Made by a program: the position numbers and the translations under genes. Under the pieces are notes generated by a model. The model made no database searches. It was not told the DNA's origin and worked only from the letters and a program-made list of their open reading frames with translations. Source: Pinus tabuliformis (taxonomy: Eukaryota; Streptophyta; Pinopsida; Pinales; Pinaceae). Taken from it: a stretch of DNA of 64,000 nt. This document shows, in pieces, positions 12,352 to 23,879 of the stretch (positions are counted from its first letter, which is position 1; every line of letters begins with the position of its first letter). Where the stretch lies: NCBI GenBank assembly GCA_031772625.1, contig CM062820.1:90380988-90444987 (forward strand). Direction: 5' to 3'.

Positions 12352-12700
12352 AGGGGTAATTTATAGCACGAAAGAAGGAATGGTTTATAACTTCATGTGG
12401 GGCATGTGAATAGTAACAAACAATGAAGCTGAATTATAGGCATTGTGGAAGGGACTGAAGATCACCATAAGTGAAGGGATAAATAAGTTAAAGGTCCTGG
12501 AGGATTGTATAGTTGTTATTAAATAGATCTCTAATGCGACATCAGGGAGAAAGTCTAATATATCTTCAATTGTTTATAGCATTTCATTGCAATGCAAGTT
12601 TTTTGAAGAAATCTCCCTTCATCATATAGTTAGATCCCTAATGACAAGGCAAATAAGATTACTAAGTTAGGGTCTAAGCTTGGGCAAGGAACTATTGAAT
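12352..12700 (+). pseudogene. RNase H remnant of a plant LINE-type element
   Basis: In one frame the sequence reads TNNEAEL, a stop, ALWKGLKITISEGINKLKVL, later ISNATSGRKSNISSIVYSIS and FFEEISLHHIVRS. This is the plant RNase H-like domain often found at the end of LINE reverse transcriptases, where TNNxAEExAL carries one of the catalytic acids. Several codons have become stops. No reverse transcriptase or endonuclease is visible upstream, so only the 3' end remains. A stand-alone RNase H-like fragment is the alternative. Confidence 0.6.
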
Positions 12701-12772
12701 CATAGGATGAAGTAAGGAATTTTTCCCCAATCCCATGAAAAATTAATGAATTTTATGTAAAATGTTTGATTG

Positions 12773-13225
12773 ATGTCTCAAAAGAAGCTCATGGTAACCA
12801 AAAGAAAGGAATTAAATGAAGGCTGCCATGTGGAGTTCCACTCCTTTGGCACTGTCACCTTCAATCACCATCCACATGGGGGTGAAATCACCACGCATCA
12901 TTCCCTATCCAGAAGTGAATCCATTTGGTACAAATGGATAAGAGGGAGGATATATTATAATGAGGGATCATTAGTTCACCTTATGTCAGGGATCCAACTA
13001 AATTACTCTGAAGCCTCAACCATAAATATTCTGCAAAATTCCCTCTGCTTGAATTTATTCAGAATGGCAGAGGTAGTTGATTTGAGATCTCACATAGTGT
13101 TAGAATTAATGTGTTTTCTCAAGGATAATCATGGATGGAGTGAGAAGCAATGTTTTATGCACAAGAACCCTAGGAAATTTCACTACTACTTATTATTCTC
13201 CAAGTTCAATTCAATGGCACTGTAA
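12773..13225 (+). CDS. Unrecognised ORF of about 150 residues
   Basis: The ATG at 12773 opens a frame that runs to a stop at 13223-13225. I recognise no family. The product would be mixed hydrophilic, with several His and Trp residues (HHPHGGEITTHHS, WYKWIRGR). It has no signal peptide or membrane segment. It lies just after the LINE RNase H remnant and just before a broken coiled-coil frame, so it may belong to the same dead mobile element. Codon use is unremarkable for the region. Chance openness in degraded DNA is a real possibility. Confidence 0.25.
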   Translation: MSQKKLMVTKRKELNEGCHVEFHSFGTVTFNHHPHGGEITTHHSLSRSESIWYKWIRGRIYYNEGSLVHLMSGIQLNYSEASTINILQNSLCLNLFRMAEVVDLRSHIVLELMCFLKDNHGWSEKQCFMHKNPRKFHYYLLFSKFNSMAL

Positions 13226-13241
13226 ATTGTATCTTGTTATT

Positions 13242-13580
13242 ATGGCTTCCATGGAAAACCAGGTTCCAAAAGGTGGATCAGATTATTGGAAATAATTGGT
13301 TGAGAGGCTATTCAAGGTGTTAATGGGATTTTCTAAAATCTTTGTCAGAAGGCTAGATCTCATGGAGCGTGAGAAGGAGGAAAGGTTTAAGCCCATGGAG
13401 AAAAAGTTTGATTAGTTACATACTCAAATGGAGAGGAAATTCACTGGTCTGGAGACAGAGCTTCTTCTGCTGAAGGCACAGTCAAATGAAGTTACAAGGA
13501 CCACATAGACTCTGGATGACATGCATGGTTTCTTCGATTTAGCACCCGAATCTCATAAGGTTAATGTGGCTTGTTCAATG
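13242..13580 (+). pseudogene. Broken coiled-coil frame
   Basis: From the ATG at 13242 a frame reads MASMENQVPKGGSDYWK, a stop, LVERLFKVLMGFSKIFVRRL, then MEREKEERFKPMEKKFD and METELLL-like Leu/Glu/Lys-rich sequence. At least three in-frame stops interrupt it. The charged heptad-like pattern resembles the coiled-coil region of a gag-like or hypothetical plant protein. No family can be named. Confidence 0.35.
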
Positions 13581-13635
13581 CTCAGTGAAGGATAGTCTCA
13601 TGGAAAATAGGCAGTTCGAAGTTTAATGTAAATAA

Positions 13636-13676
13636 TGTTTAATAATAATAATAATAATAATATTCATAATAATAAA
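13636..13676. repeat. AAT microsatellite
   Basis: Repeated AAT units, lightly interrupted. Confidence 0.8.
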
Positions 13677-13749
13677 TTTGACAAATTTTTTTGTTTGTTT
13701 GTAAGCAAACAAAATATTCATTATATTTCCACATAGTTACATAGAATAC

Positions 13750-13995
13750 ATGCATGGAGTATCATGTGTTGACAAAATCTCAATAGAGAGGTATCAAGGA
13801 ACCAAAACCATCTTAACTGAGAGCTTACTAAGGAGAGACAATATACCCCTGAAAGGGAAACTAGATGTCCCTTCGAGTAAGTCTGAAAGTAGAATTTATT
13901 TTCCTAATACATTGACAAAAACTGGCATGATAGAGATAACAAAAGATCATAAGAAAATTACGGAAAAAGCAAAAAATGGAAGAGAATTTCCTTGA
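13750..13995 (+). CDS. Unrecognised 81-residue ORF
   Basis: A frame opens at the ATG at 13750 and closes at 13993-13995. The product would be basic and hydrophilic (TKTGMIEITKDHKKITEKAK). No family is recognised. It may be a retroelement fragment or chance. Confidence 0.15.
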   Translation: MHGVSCVDKISIERYQGTKTILTESLLRRDNIPLKGKLDVPSSKSESRIYFPNTLTKTGMIEITKDHKKITEKAKNGREFP

Positions 13996-15249
13996 ACTTA
14001 TTAATGGGGCTAATAATTCCTTTTGATGAACTAGAAGGGGTCATCTCATCCTTCTGGGAGCCAAGGAGAACACTCCCACTCAATGAACAATCCATATGGG
14101 CTATTAGTGGCATGTTGTTGCAGGGACAAGATAGTGGTGGTCATTTGTAGTGTGGATTTTCTAGCTTGATAATATTTTCCTATTTCAGTATTGCTAGCCA
14201 TTTGATTGATGTCCAACTTGGTAAAAATATGAACATGCTCCATTGGGTCTTCTACCTCCCTGTCCTTGGAGTTTTGCGTTGAGTAATCATAGGGCTAGGT
14301 GGAGTGGTTTTATGAGTTGTAGAATTTGGATTGAATGAAGGATCTAAAAGGTAAGGAGATGTTGGAGGTGGCAGATGTGGAGGGTATTGAATTCCCAGAG
14401 ATCCTGATAAAGCCATAAAAGTAGAGCGGGTTTGTATAGTTGAAAATCCATATCGTTAATTTTCCTCTCTACTAGTCATAGGAACTCTTCTTGGTCCTTC
14501 AAGTGGCAACCCAAAAATCTATTAATAGCCCAATGGCCATCACCCATGTTATTCATGGTGGCCACCAGGAGCCTGATGTGCTAAGGCATGTATTCATGAA
14601 ATTAAGCCATCTTTGAGCCATGCCAAGTTGGAGGTTGAGGAACACATTCGCGTCCATGCTTTCCATGCTTGGCTTTCTCTCTCTCATATCCCATGACTAC
14701 TTAGGAGTATAATTTATTGAGTGTTTTTCTTGTCACTGATGCCTTCATTTCCTAATAGGTTCCATAAAGGCCATACTCGAATTCTTGCAAACAAGATTGT
14801 GGCAACTGAGCAAGACTGGCCAAGCCAATCTTGGAGCATGAGCAATGGAGAATAATTGTTGAGTAGAGAAGTGGTAGAGCAAGTTCACAACTGGTTGTGG
14901 TAGAAGAAAATAGGGGGAGTTGAAGCCCACTGCCAAGGTCAGCCACAATTGTAGAGATATGCAAGAGAAAGGAAGAGAGATGACCAAGGTGAGCGCTACG
15001 AGTGGGAGAATGATTGATCCCCTACATCTTAACTACCAAATTCATGACCCTATCCAGGTGAAATTTCTTGAGAACTATCCATTTATGACCATGGCCGGTA
15101 CTTTGATTGAAACCTACATGGAGATCTAGCTGCAATCGCCACCAAGCCTAAACATTAAATGAGTTAAGTTGTGCTATCATGATGGACAATTGTGTGCACA
15201 CCACACGAGGGACCACCCATATTTGGAGAATAAAGTTGACAAATACCAC
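13996..15249 (-). other. Degraded sequence with minus-strand ORF pieces
   Basis: Short minus-strand frames occur (for example 14243-14046 with TKLDINQMASNTEIGKYYQ, and 14987-14745). A longer decayed minus-strand reading lies near 14700-14440. The mix looks like an old coding element that has lost its frame. I cannot name it. Confidence 0.25.
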
Positions 15250-15625
15250 CGCTACTAATAATATAGTATTAATATTAAGGTTGAGTATATTATTATTATT
15301 ATTATTATATGATTAAATATATTATTAATAGTTTACCATGATCTAATATGGTCAACCCTATGTTTATCATATCCAACAATAGTTAACTTTGTTCATTCAT
15401 AGTCATCGTTAGTCAACCTAACTCAAACATATTAAGTTATATTTAACTATGGTTGACTAAAGTCAACTATGGCCAACTTAAGTTGGTCATAGTCATGCTT
15501 TAAAAATATTTAATAATAATAATATTATTAATATTAATAAAATTAACTATTAATAATAACAATAATAATATTAACATTAAAATTAACTGTTTTATTATTA
15601 TTATTAGTATTGATAACTATCATTT
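15250..15625. repeat. Degenerate GGTCAACC-type repeat block, second copy
   Basis: It has the same mixture as at 11.1-12.3 kb: AT-rich ATTATT runs and AATATTAATAAAATTAACTA, with weaker TGGTCAACC variants at 15335-15490. Confidence 0.6.
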
Positions 15626-16964
15626 ACTATTTCTCATACATGCATTTACTATTTCTCATACATGCAGACAATCAACTAGCACAATCACATTAGTTACGTT
15701 CTTTTTTAATATTTTTTAATTGATATACAAAAATAATGCATAGACTCGATAGTGTGGCAAAACTTGTGAATACAAAAGGATGTAGATAATGTTTGATTTC
15801 TTGGATCAACCGATACTTCAAAATGATGTAGATAATGTTTGAATGACTTCTTCGGCTTCAACCATTGAGAGATGGGCAGATCAGGAAACAAAACGCACTC
15901 ATTCAATATGATATGAATTGCTGCTCAGTAAATTGTTTGATTCAATTGGTTAAGGTTATAACATTATAAAGATCCAAAATCGCTAAAAATAGGCATGCTA
16001 ATTTTAGCTCTACACACATGACAACTTCCAGTTGCTAAATTTAGCTTTATAACTAGTTGAATTCAATGACTTTAGAACAAACGAGATTATTCTCTAATAA
16101 CCATGTCTTGCTTCACTGTTCTTCGCTTCATCAATCTTTTTGTTTCGACCATAGCGGGAGGTCTATTTTCGTAGAACATTCTTTTGTTAAATTGGAACAA
16201 TACTTGTTCGATATGTCAAAGAGTGTAATCATCTCGTTTTAGCATGAAATTGTGTTTAGATGAATCATTAGATTATGTTCAATCTTGCCCCACTTGCCTT
16301 CTAAATCAATCAGTATTATTATCAGGATTTCATGAAATATATATATAATGACACTTAGCCATATAATGACAAAATATCACCAGTTGCATCTCTTAGAAGT
16401 TCAACCTTGATGCATCATGATATGGGAAAATCCCACAACTTTATTAAAATTGAGGGTTGTAGGCCTCCTATACATTGTCCTTCTAACTGCAAAAGAATAA
16501 GAAGATAAGGTGAAATCCATAGAGGAGGGAATATCATGGTGGTTACGGGAGCTAGCAGTGCCACGATTGATGATAGTCCTTTATTATATTCACGTAGGGA
16601 TGTGAAAACCCTCATTGCAACTGCCATTGTAGTGGTTTGAGGGAGCAACCTCAGGTGGATGGAGCGGGGTTGACTTTTATTTTATTTTTAAATGAACGCA
16701 CATGATTTTATATGGAGGGAACATTCCAGGCCTGTACTTCATCTGAGTCGATGATCGACGACTAAGGTGTTAAGGGATCCGGAACCACCGAACAAAAAAT
16801 ATTAAAAAGTAGATTGACAAAAATGAACTTAAGTGGCTGCTGCGTTAGAGGGACTTAAATTATTGTTTAATTTCTTAAACAGTGATTGAAGCACCAGTCT
16901 GTAACTCACGTGTTCCATTCTCCGGCGGTTAGGTTGTGGCGATCATGGCGTTTCTAGAGCCAAC
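15626..16964. other. Non-coding DNA
   Basis: A 22-bp unit ending CTCATACATGCA occurs twice in tandem at about 15630-15665. A CACGTG G-box core lies near 16908. I see no convincing gene. Confidence 0.4.
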
Positions 16965-17460
16965 ACCACGTTACAAATTTGATTCCATTCCAAGCGGTTC
17001 CAATCCCATCGGTTCATTCTGGGTTTCATCCATCTCCTGAATCTCCTCCTGGCCATTATTCAATGGCTTCTCAGAGCTGGTTTGTGGGGTGGGGCTATGA
17101 ATGAGGCAACACTCCACAATTGTTTTTTGAGCGCATTCTTTAGCTGTGAGAGATATTCCTTTACTCATAATGGGGATGGTTGAGTATGGATGCTATCACC
17201 ATGAATTTATAGATTACTTCTTGCAGACATGCATCTTGCAGCAAGTGCAAATCTGCTTCAGATTTGGAAGACTGCAATTTCGTTTGCAAACATTGTTTAT
17301 AGCTTGGAATTTGGATTTTATAGAATTGCGGTCAATGTCATGGAAGGATTCCCATTAGGCCTTGAAACCTTCACTCAAAGATGCGTCCCTATCGACCTTC
17401 ATGTCTACATCAAGGGTTTTGAATCTGAATCAACCTATCTATCAGTTAAGTTGATATAGT
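16944..17460 (+). pseudogene. Possible decayed host gene fragment
   Basis: An ATG at 16944 gives MAFLEPTPRYKFDSIPSGSN, then stops. A second segment at about 17227-17459 follows an acceptor-like TTCTTGCAG. It reads MHLAASANLLQIWKTAISFA, then IVYSLEFGFYRIAVNVMEGF and VPIDLHVYIKGFESEST, ending at a stop at 17457-17459. The second segment has protein-like composition and could be a terminal exon. I do not recognise a family. Chance openness is possible. Confidence 0.25.
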
Positions 17461-17546
17461 TGAAACTTGAAAGTTTCAATGTATGTACGAGAGATATTCC
17501 TTTAATTGCGCTCCTCTTTCTGTAGGTGAAGGCTCACCAATTACTG

Positions 17547-17965
17547 TTTAGAATTTCTGTTTATTTCTAACACAAAAGAAATAGCACAAAGAACAACGCT
17601 TTGTTTTTAATACAGGATCTTTATTAGAAAACAACAAAAATAAAACTGTTATATAATAGTTTTCCTCTTCAGAGGGATTACATCAGGAACTCTCTAGTTC
17701 CAGAAACCAATTTCATTATCTCAGAAAACTAAAGGTTCAGCACTGCTGTGCGTTGCAGAAATGAAAAAAAACTCTCATTCTCTAATTCTACATGATTATG
17801 TCTGCGCTTGCATTTTTTTTTATATATATAAAATGAACAACACAAAAATATCTTACAATACGTGTTGCTTGTGCCCATACTTCTGTAAAATAGAAAACAA
17901 TAAAATTAAAAATTTCACCTACATTTACCAACCGTAGTAAATATCATTAATTACACGACTGAAAA
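17547..17965 (-). repeat. LTR-like fragment related to the right end of the window
   Basis: It shares ordered blocks with 62993-63690: a start like TGTTTAGAATTTCTG / TGTTGGGAATTTTATG, then a TTCCTCTTC...GAGGGATTACA(T/C)CAGGAAC block with AG(T)TCCA, then AATTAAAA...CACCTACATTTAC with CAGTAAAT / TAGTAAAT. This looks like a shared LTR family. Orientation is uncertain, but A-rich tracts and TATATATAAAA on the plus strand would fit a minus-strand LTR. Confidence 0.4.
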
Positions 17966-19849
17966 TATCTTATCGGAATTTAATGCATGGCTTATCATAT
18001 TATCGCACCATCGCATCGGAGGAAGAGAAAAGATGTGCCACCGCTTCCATAACCGTTGAATAATGAGATTTGCGATATGCGATCAGATCGCATCGCGAAA
18101 TCGCAATAAAGTTCGCAGTGAAAATTGACAAGGAAATGTACGATATGCCATGGGATCGCATCCCAAGAAAAAATGTGTAGGTGTTTTTCAACTATCAGCT
18201 TCCCGCAGTTTGAAATTATCATTCCAACAATTACTTCTTCTTCGCTTTTCTCCTCTTCGTGGCTTTGAAATGGAGCAGCCAACGATCGAACTAGGCACGA
18301 CCTTGTGATTTATGTTCTTCACAAAGGGTGCGTTTAAGTTTTGTATTTCTTTGTGAGGGAGATGAAGAAAGTTTGGTTTTGACTGCATTAATGCCTACCC
18401 ATACACACATATAGATACACTCTTCCAGGGATTGGAAAATTAAGGGAAAAAATGTTCAAAAAGTAGGCTTGTCATTGCATGCTTTCCTTCAATTTGTATT
18501 TTCTTTCTCCAGTTATTGATAACTATGAGGATTCTTCTTTCAACCAAAAAAACCCCTAATTTTTGTTAAAGTAGTGCTTCCCCTTTATAAATTTATTTAT
18601 GCTTTATATTCACTAATGCTTACTTTAGCTATTATTTATCATCGGAGATACTCTTCAACTTTGAAGATATTTTTGTTTAGTTGTTATGGGAATAAAAGAA
18701 TTGAGTGATTTATTAGGCCAGATAAACAATGGAGACTAGGGTTAGAAGATAAATAATGATTTACTTTCCCTTACTACGAGAGAAGAAGAGTATAGATCTC
18801 TCATTGAGACTCTAGGCCAACATATGAACTATATTTACAAAGGTAGGCGTGAAACAACGACATTATTTATTTTAAATATTAGCAGTCACACTCTGCGAAT
18901 TACTAACTCGATCAAGCAACCATGTCTAAGTGAAAACACATACTCTCATACGCATACATATGTACACGCACATGTCTTCATACATATGTACACGAACATG
19001 TCATCATGTATGAAGCACTAGACCCTACATGGACAAGAAACGTGTAAACTCAAAATTAGTCCAATAATATTTTTAATTTAAAGTAATAAACACAACCCTT
19101 ATATGGAGTAGGGTAATCATGTGGTAAAATTCTCCTCTTTGCCTAATTTTTTTTCGATATTTGGTAAATATTTCAATATGATCAAAGAATTTACTTAGAT
19201 TCAGGTAATTTTGTGGAAAACCTCTCCTCTTTGCGTTAAAAATTTCAATATTGGGTGAAAATTTGAATATGATAAAACTTAAATTTCGTTAGGATTAATA
19301 TTTGGAAAGTATATATATTTTAGTTAGGATCACTAATGGGATAGTATATATATTTTAATTATTAAGTAAATTATTTTTATGGTTTTTATTTTATCACAAA
19401 GATAAATTAAAATTTACTATTTTGATATCAAATTTAAATATTTTATTTTGAATTTTGGTTTGCTCAATGATGACAACTAAGTAATAAAATGCATTTTTGT
19501 TTTAAAAATTTGTTGGGTATTAGAATTTCGTATTTTTCACCTTTTTCACCTGAATAAAATTTAAGAGTTAAATAATACTCCAAAATTGATTATTAAAGAT
19601 GTTTAGAGGACATAGAATAAAATTTATGAGTTAAATAATGCTCCAAAATTGATTATTAAAGATGTTTGGAGGACACAAATTTAATATGTGCTATTTTTTT
19701 AGGTTTTAGGTTTTATTATTATTAATTTTGTTTTAATATTGTGTGTTTAAGTTTATTAGATTTATTTGAATATAATATATGTGTGTTTAGGTTTTTGGTG
19801 TGTATATGTTTTTGTTTTTATTCACAATTATTATAATTAATATTTTAAC
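17966..19849. other. Non-coding DNA with small repeats
   Basis: There is no recognisable gene. A stretch near 18070-18170 is rich in GATC and GCGAT-type words. A 63-bp unit occurs twice in tandem at about 19553-19680. Two copies of a CATACATATGTACACG-containing unit lie at 18953-19000. Confidence 0.45.
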
Positions 19850-20801
19850 ATTAAATCTTAGTAATATTAAAATTAACACTTATATAACATTAATAGCAAT
19901 TATACAACATTCATATAAATTATTAGTAATATTTCTTTAAAAAATATTGCTAAGATTAATATTAATACTAATAAAATTAACATTAATATTAATATTATTA
20001 GTACTTTTAATAATGTTGCATTAATACTTTATTACCATAATACTATTATATTAATTTTTATACAAGTATATTATTAATGTAACAATAATATTTATTGACA
20101 TTTTATATTAATATTCATGTTGTTAATGAAAATATTAGTAACATTATTAATAACGTTTAATAATGGTCAATAATGGTCCAACCCTACTATTAACATCGTG
20201 AATATTTATAGTATGGTCAATATGGTCATTAATGGTCAACCTCACTCTTGATATTGTGATGTCATAATGGTACAAAAATATCACGAACGTTGCAATGTGA
20301 CCAACATTGTTGCAATGTTACATTACATAATTTATATTAATATTGATGTTATTAATAACATTATTAGTAACATTTAATATTTTGTGCTACTAAAAACATG
20401 ATATAATGCCTAATATATGTTAATATTAACATTTGTATTGACATTATTTAAAAAAAATATTATTTAAAACACAATATTATTAAAAACATCATATGGTCAA
20501 CTATGCTCAACCAAGGTAAATCATGATCAAACATGGTTAGAATGGTTTAACATGATTAATCATCGTAAACCATCTAAGGTCAACAATGGTCAACCATGTT
20601 CAATCATGGTGAACCATAATGGTCAACCATGGTCACACATCAACAACCCTGAGCAACCGTGGTATATGATGTTCAACCATGGTCAACCAAGGTAATCCAA
20701 AATCGTCATAGTTAAAATGGACAACCAAGCTCATCTAAGGTAATCCATGGTTGACCATGTTAAACCATATTAAACCAAGATCATCATTGTTAATATGGTC
20801 A
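19850..20801. repeat. AT-rich and GGTCAACC tandem array, piece 1
   Basis: An AATATTAAT-rich part passes into dense tandem GGTCAACCATGGTCAACC variants from about 20155 to 20801. It ends at GGTCA, where element C begins. The array continues on the far side of C at 36924. Confidence 0.8.
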
Positions 20802-21680
20802 TATTGAAAAATGTGTAACTAGGTTCGGTCTTCATAAGTAAGAAGTTTATTATTGTAAATATAAAATGAGAAAGAACTTATTATTATTATTGGAGCATGG
20901 TTTTCACGCTCAAGTTATTTTATTTTATAGGTTAAGCACCCATTGAGTGCTTCTAGGGTTTTTCCTAGGTATAAGAGTCATTTTCATATATTGAAGACCC
21001 TATGGGCACATTGTGAATTGTAAAGAAAAAAAATATTTTGTCTTTAAAGTGTCAAAATATCTTCGAGATCAAGTCGGCCTACATGAAGAGCTGCGTCCAC
21101 CCTTAAAGAAGCCTATATATAAGAGGAACTCATCTTCCATTTGGATCACTTACTCACTCATCTCTTATGCAAAGAAGCAAAAGAAGAAGAAGTCGAGAAG
21201 GTAGTGCGAAGAGGAGGAAGTCGAAGAAGTTGAAGTGTTTATGGGCCTTATCTAACTCTCTTGGGAATATCAAAGTTAGGGTTTCTGCGCTGGGATCTCT
21301 TGTGGCTTGATTTTGGAAGTAGAAGAGAAGGTAAGGAAAGCAAAGGTATCTTAGAGCATCTTAGTATCCCTAATACTCAAGACAAGGCAAGAAAATTCAA
21401 GAGGAAGGCTATTAGAGGCAGATCAAAGTCTGAGTCTCTAGGTCATGGTATTCGTCAATTGAAATATCTAAGAAAATAAGATATTTACGAGTTTTCCCCT
21501 CAAGAGGAGGGGTTTTGGCCTTGGCTTGCAACATATATACTGTGTCACTATTGTTACTCTTTTGGTAGTTGTTTGATGTATTACACATTGGAATAATGAC
21601 GAATACAGCTAATAAGTAAAATATAACACAAACAGTTATCAAGTTAAGAGAATTAACGTATTCATTGCCTTATTGAATTC
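20802..21680 (+). repeat. 5' LTR of element C (main part)
   Basis: It aligns with 36000-36911 throughout and stops at TTGAATTC, six bases short of the LTR end. The missing TCAACA is found after the foreign insertion at 32409-32414. The LTR would hold the promoter; ATAAGAGGAAC near 21118 is a plausible TATA region. Confidence 0.85.
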
Positions 21681-21692
21681 CGATGAAAGGAG

Positions 21693-22405
21693 ATTTTGGG
21701 GTATACCAATTTCCCCTTTCTTTATAAATTTCGAACCTAAGGCCTATGGGTTATGGCCCCACAAACCTACTGGAAGCGTTATTCATTCGCTTAGGCCATA
21801 AGCCTTTAAACCAGAACAACCCAACTTAATCGATTTTTGTTAAAAACCGGGACCACACCATTTTGACACAATACACAGGAAACACAGAAACGAAGGAAAG
21901 CCCCGCTTGAACCCTTGGGCCGGACTTAAAAATCTATAAGCCTGCATCTATAATTATCGTCGAGTCCTCTCATCCTTTGCTTTTCAGCTGCGCTACTCCT
22001 TCGAACTCTGATCTGCCAATCTCTGTCATCCATTACTTTCCCAGATCCACAGTTGATGTTACACCTTATCAACAAAGCTAATCGTTGATCCTCCACCGTT
22101 GATTTGCGCTTAGTGGATTCGACGCTCCACATCGATTTCAGGTGGACAAATAGCACAAGGATTAACCACTTGATAAAGCGGTTTCCTCTCTCCTCCTCGC
22201 TGCTACGTGTCGAGTAGCTAATGGAATCGGGTGCTCACCCTTCAATACCATTTATGGGTTTGAGGCCACCCAAAATACCACTTCTACTGTTTAAAACCCG
22301 CTCTTCGCCAATTATCTTTCGCGCTCTTTCACCATGCGATGACCGTCAATTTGTTGATGTGTCGATCCAACGATCCAGATCAACTTCTAGCAATTCTTTA
22401 CCTTC
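21693..22405. repeat. Direct repeat copy F1
   Basis: It starts ATTTTGGGGTATACC and ends TTTACCTTCC. It is repeated from 22441, a 748-bp offset. It contains the uninterrupted sequence GTGCTCACCCTTCAATACC (22231-22249), the target into which element D inserted in the other copy. GATCCAACGATCC-type words are frequent. There is no coding signal. Confidence 0.75.
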
Positions 22406-22440
22406 CAAACCTATCGAACCAATTTCCCCTTTCTTTATAA

Positions 22441-22987
22441 ATTTTGGGGTATACCAATTTCCCCTTTCTTTATAAATTTCGAACCTGAGGCCTGTGGGTT
22501 ATGGCCTCACAAACCTATCAAAAGAATTATTCATTCGCTTATGCCATAAGCCTTTAAACCGAAAGAACCCAACTTAATCAATTTTTGTTAAAAACCGGGA
22601 CCGCACCAATTTGATGCAATACACAGGAAACACAAAAACAAAGGAAAGCCCCACTTGAACCCTTGGGTTGGACTTCAAAATCTATAAGCCCACATCTATA
22701 ATTATGGTAGGGTCCACTCATCCTTTTCTTTTCAGCTGTGCTACTCCTCTAAACTCTGATCTATCGATCTTCGCCATCCATTACTTTCCCGGATCCATGG
22801 TTGATGTTACACCCGATCAATGAAACTAAGCGTTGATCCTCCATCGTCGATTTTCACCTGGTGCATATGATGGTCCACATCAATTTCAGGTGGACAAATA
22901 GCACAAGGATTAACTGCTCGATAAAGCGGTTTCCTCTGTCCTCCTCACTGCTACGTTTTGAGCGGCTAATGGAATCGAGTGCTCACT
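22441..22987. repeat. Direct repeat copy F2, left part
   Basis: It matches F1 up to GTGCTCAC(T). It is then interrupted by element D and continues at 31553. Confidence 0.75.
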
Positions 22988-23857
22988 TGTTGGCTTGTTT
23001 GTGCCTGACCCAGGTTCGAATGAGTTATTTAGCTAAACAAATCTTGCAGCTACCAACCCTTTCGGAAATAGCCCATGGAGCGTGGACTAAGGTGTCACCC
23101 GAGGTAGCAGGGGAGGGTGCTGGAACCAGGTTTCCACACCCTAGTGATGTCTAGATGGGTACTAGAGGGTTTGCGCATTGATCTACAGCTCGCGCTGCTT
23201 GGCCTTTGCATTGATCCAGGGTGATTATGTCTTCCTTATTCATGCGCTATTTATGATTCAGAATTATTCAACAAGGTCTTTAAGCAAACATTTAACCAAC
23301 ATAATTCATTCGCACAAATTGAACCTAGATTCGCATATATTCATCACATTTGCGTTAACTAGATATAGAAAGGTAAACCATAAAGATAGAGGTGCGATAA
23401 AATATAATTACAGAAGCAAACTTATCTTTATTATTAACCAATACATCGAGATCTACCCTGCGCACTCAGTTGTAAGGGTCTGTGTACACAGCTACAGACT
23501 TTCTAGGCCTCTGCGCACACAACTCCAGAGCCTCTACCTACTACCCTTATCCCTCGACTTGGACTTAGAGATGCTTTCAATCCTTACTTCAAGTACCCAT
23601 TACATTCCTTTCTATCAAAATCCTACTCCTTCTACTCATAGAGCCTCGCTCTCTTTATACCCTCCCTTGGCCCACGGCCCCTTATGCAGGCCGACCCTAG
23701 TTACATCTCTTTACATTGTTTTCGGGCGGAATACCCTTTGACTCAACCTATTACAATTCACGCTTCGCGCATTCAGTGGAGTCTTTATCCTATATTTTAC
23801 CAAAAATGTCTAGCTTCACACCCCTTAACAATTGCGTGGGGCTTCTGCTACCCAACA
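22988..23857 (-). repeat. 3' LTR of element D
   Basis: This is the left LTR, which is 3' on the minus strand. It matches 30671-31547 along its length. The minus-strand polypurine tract GTTGGGGGAC abuts it (plus-strand 23858-23867). Confidence 0.85.
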
Positions 23858-23879
23858 GTCCCCCAACACAATCATCGTG

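Noticed and set aside
23178..23741. Plus-strand 187-codon open frame
   Set aside because: It lies inside the element D LTR, and a related frame occurs in the other LTR. An LTR is not expected to code for it.
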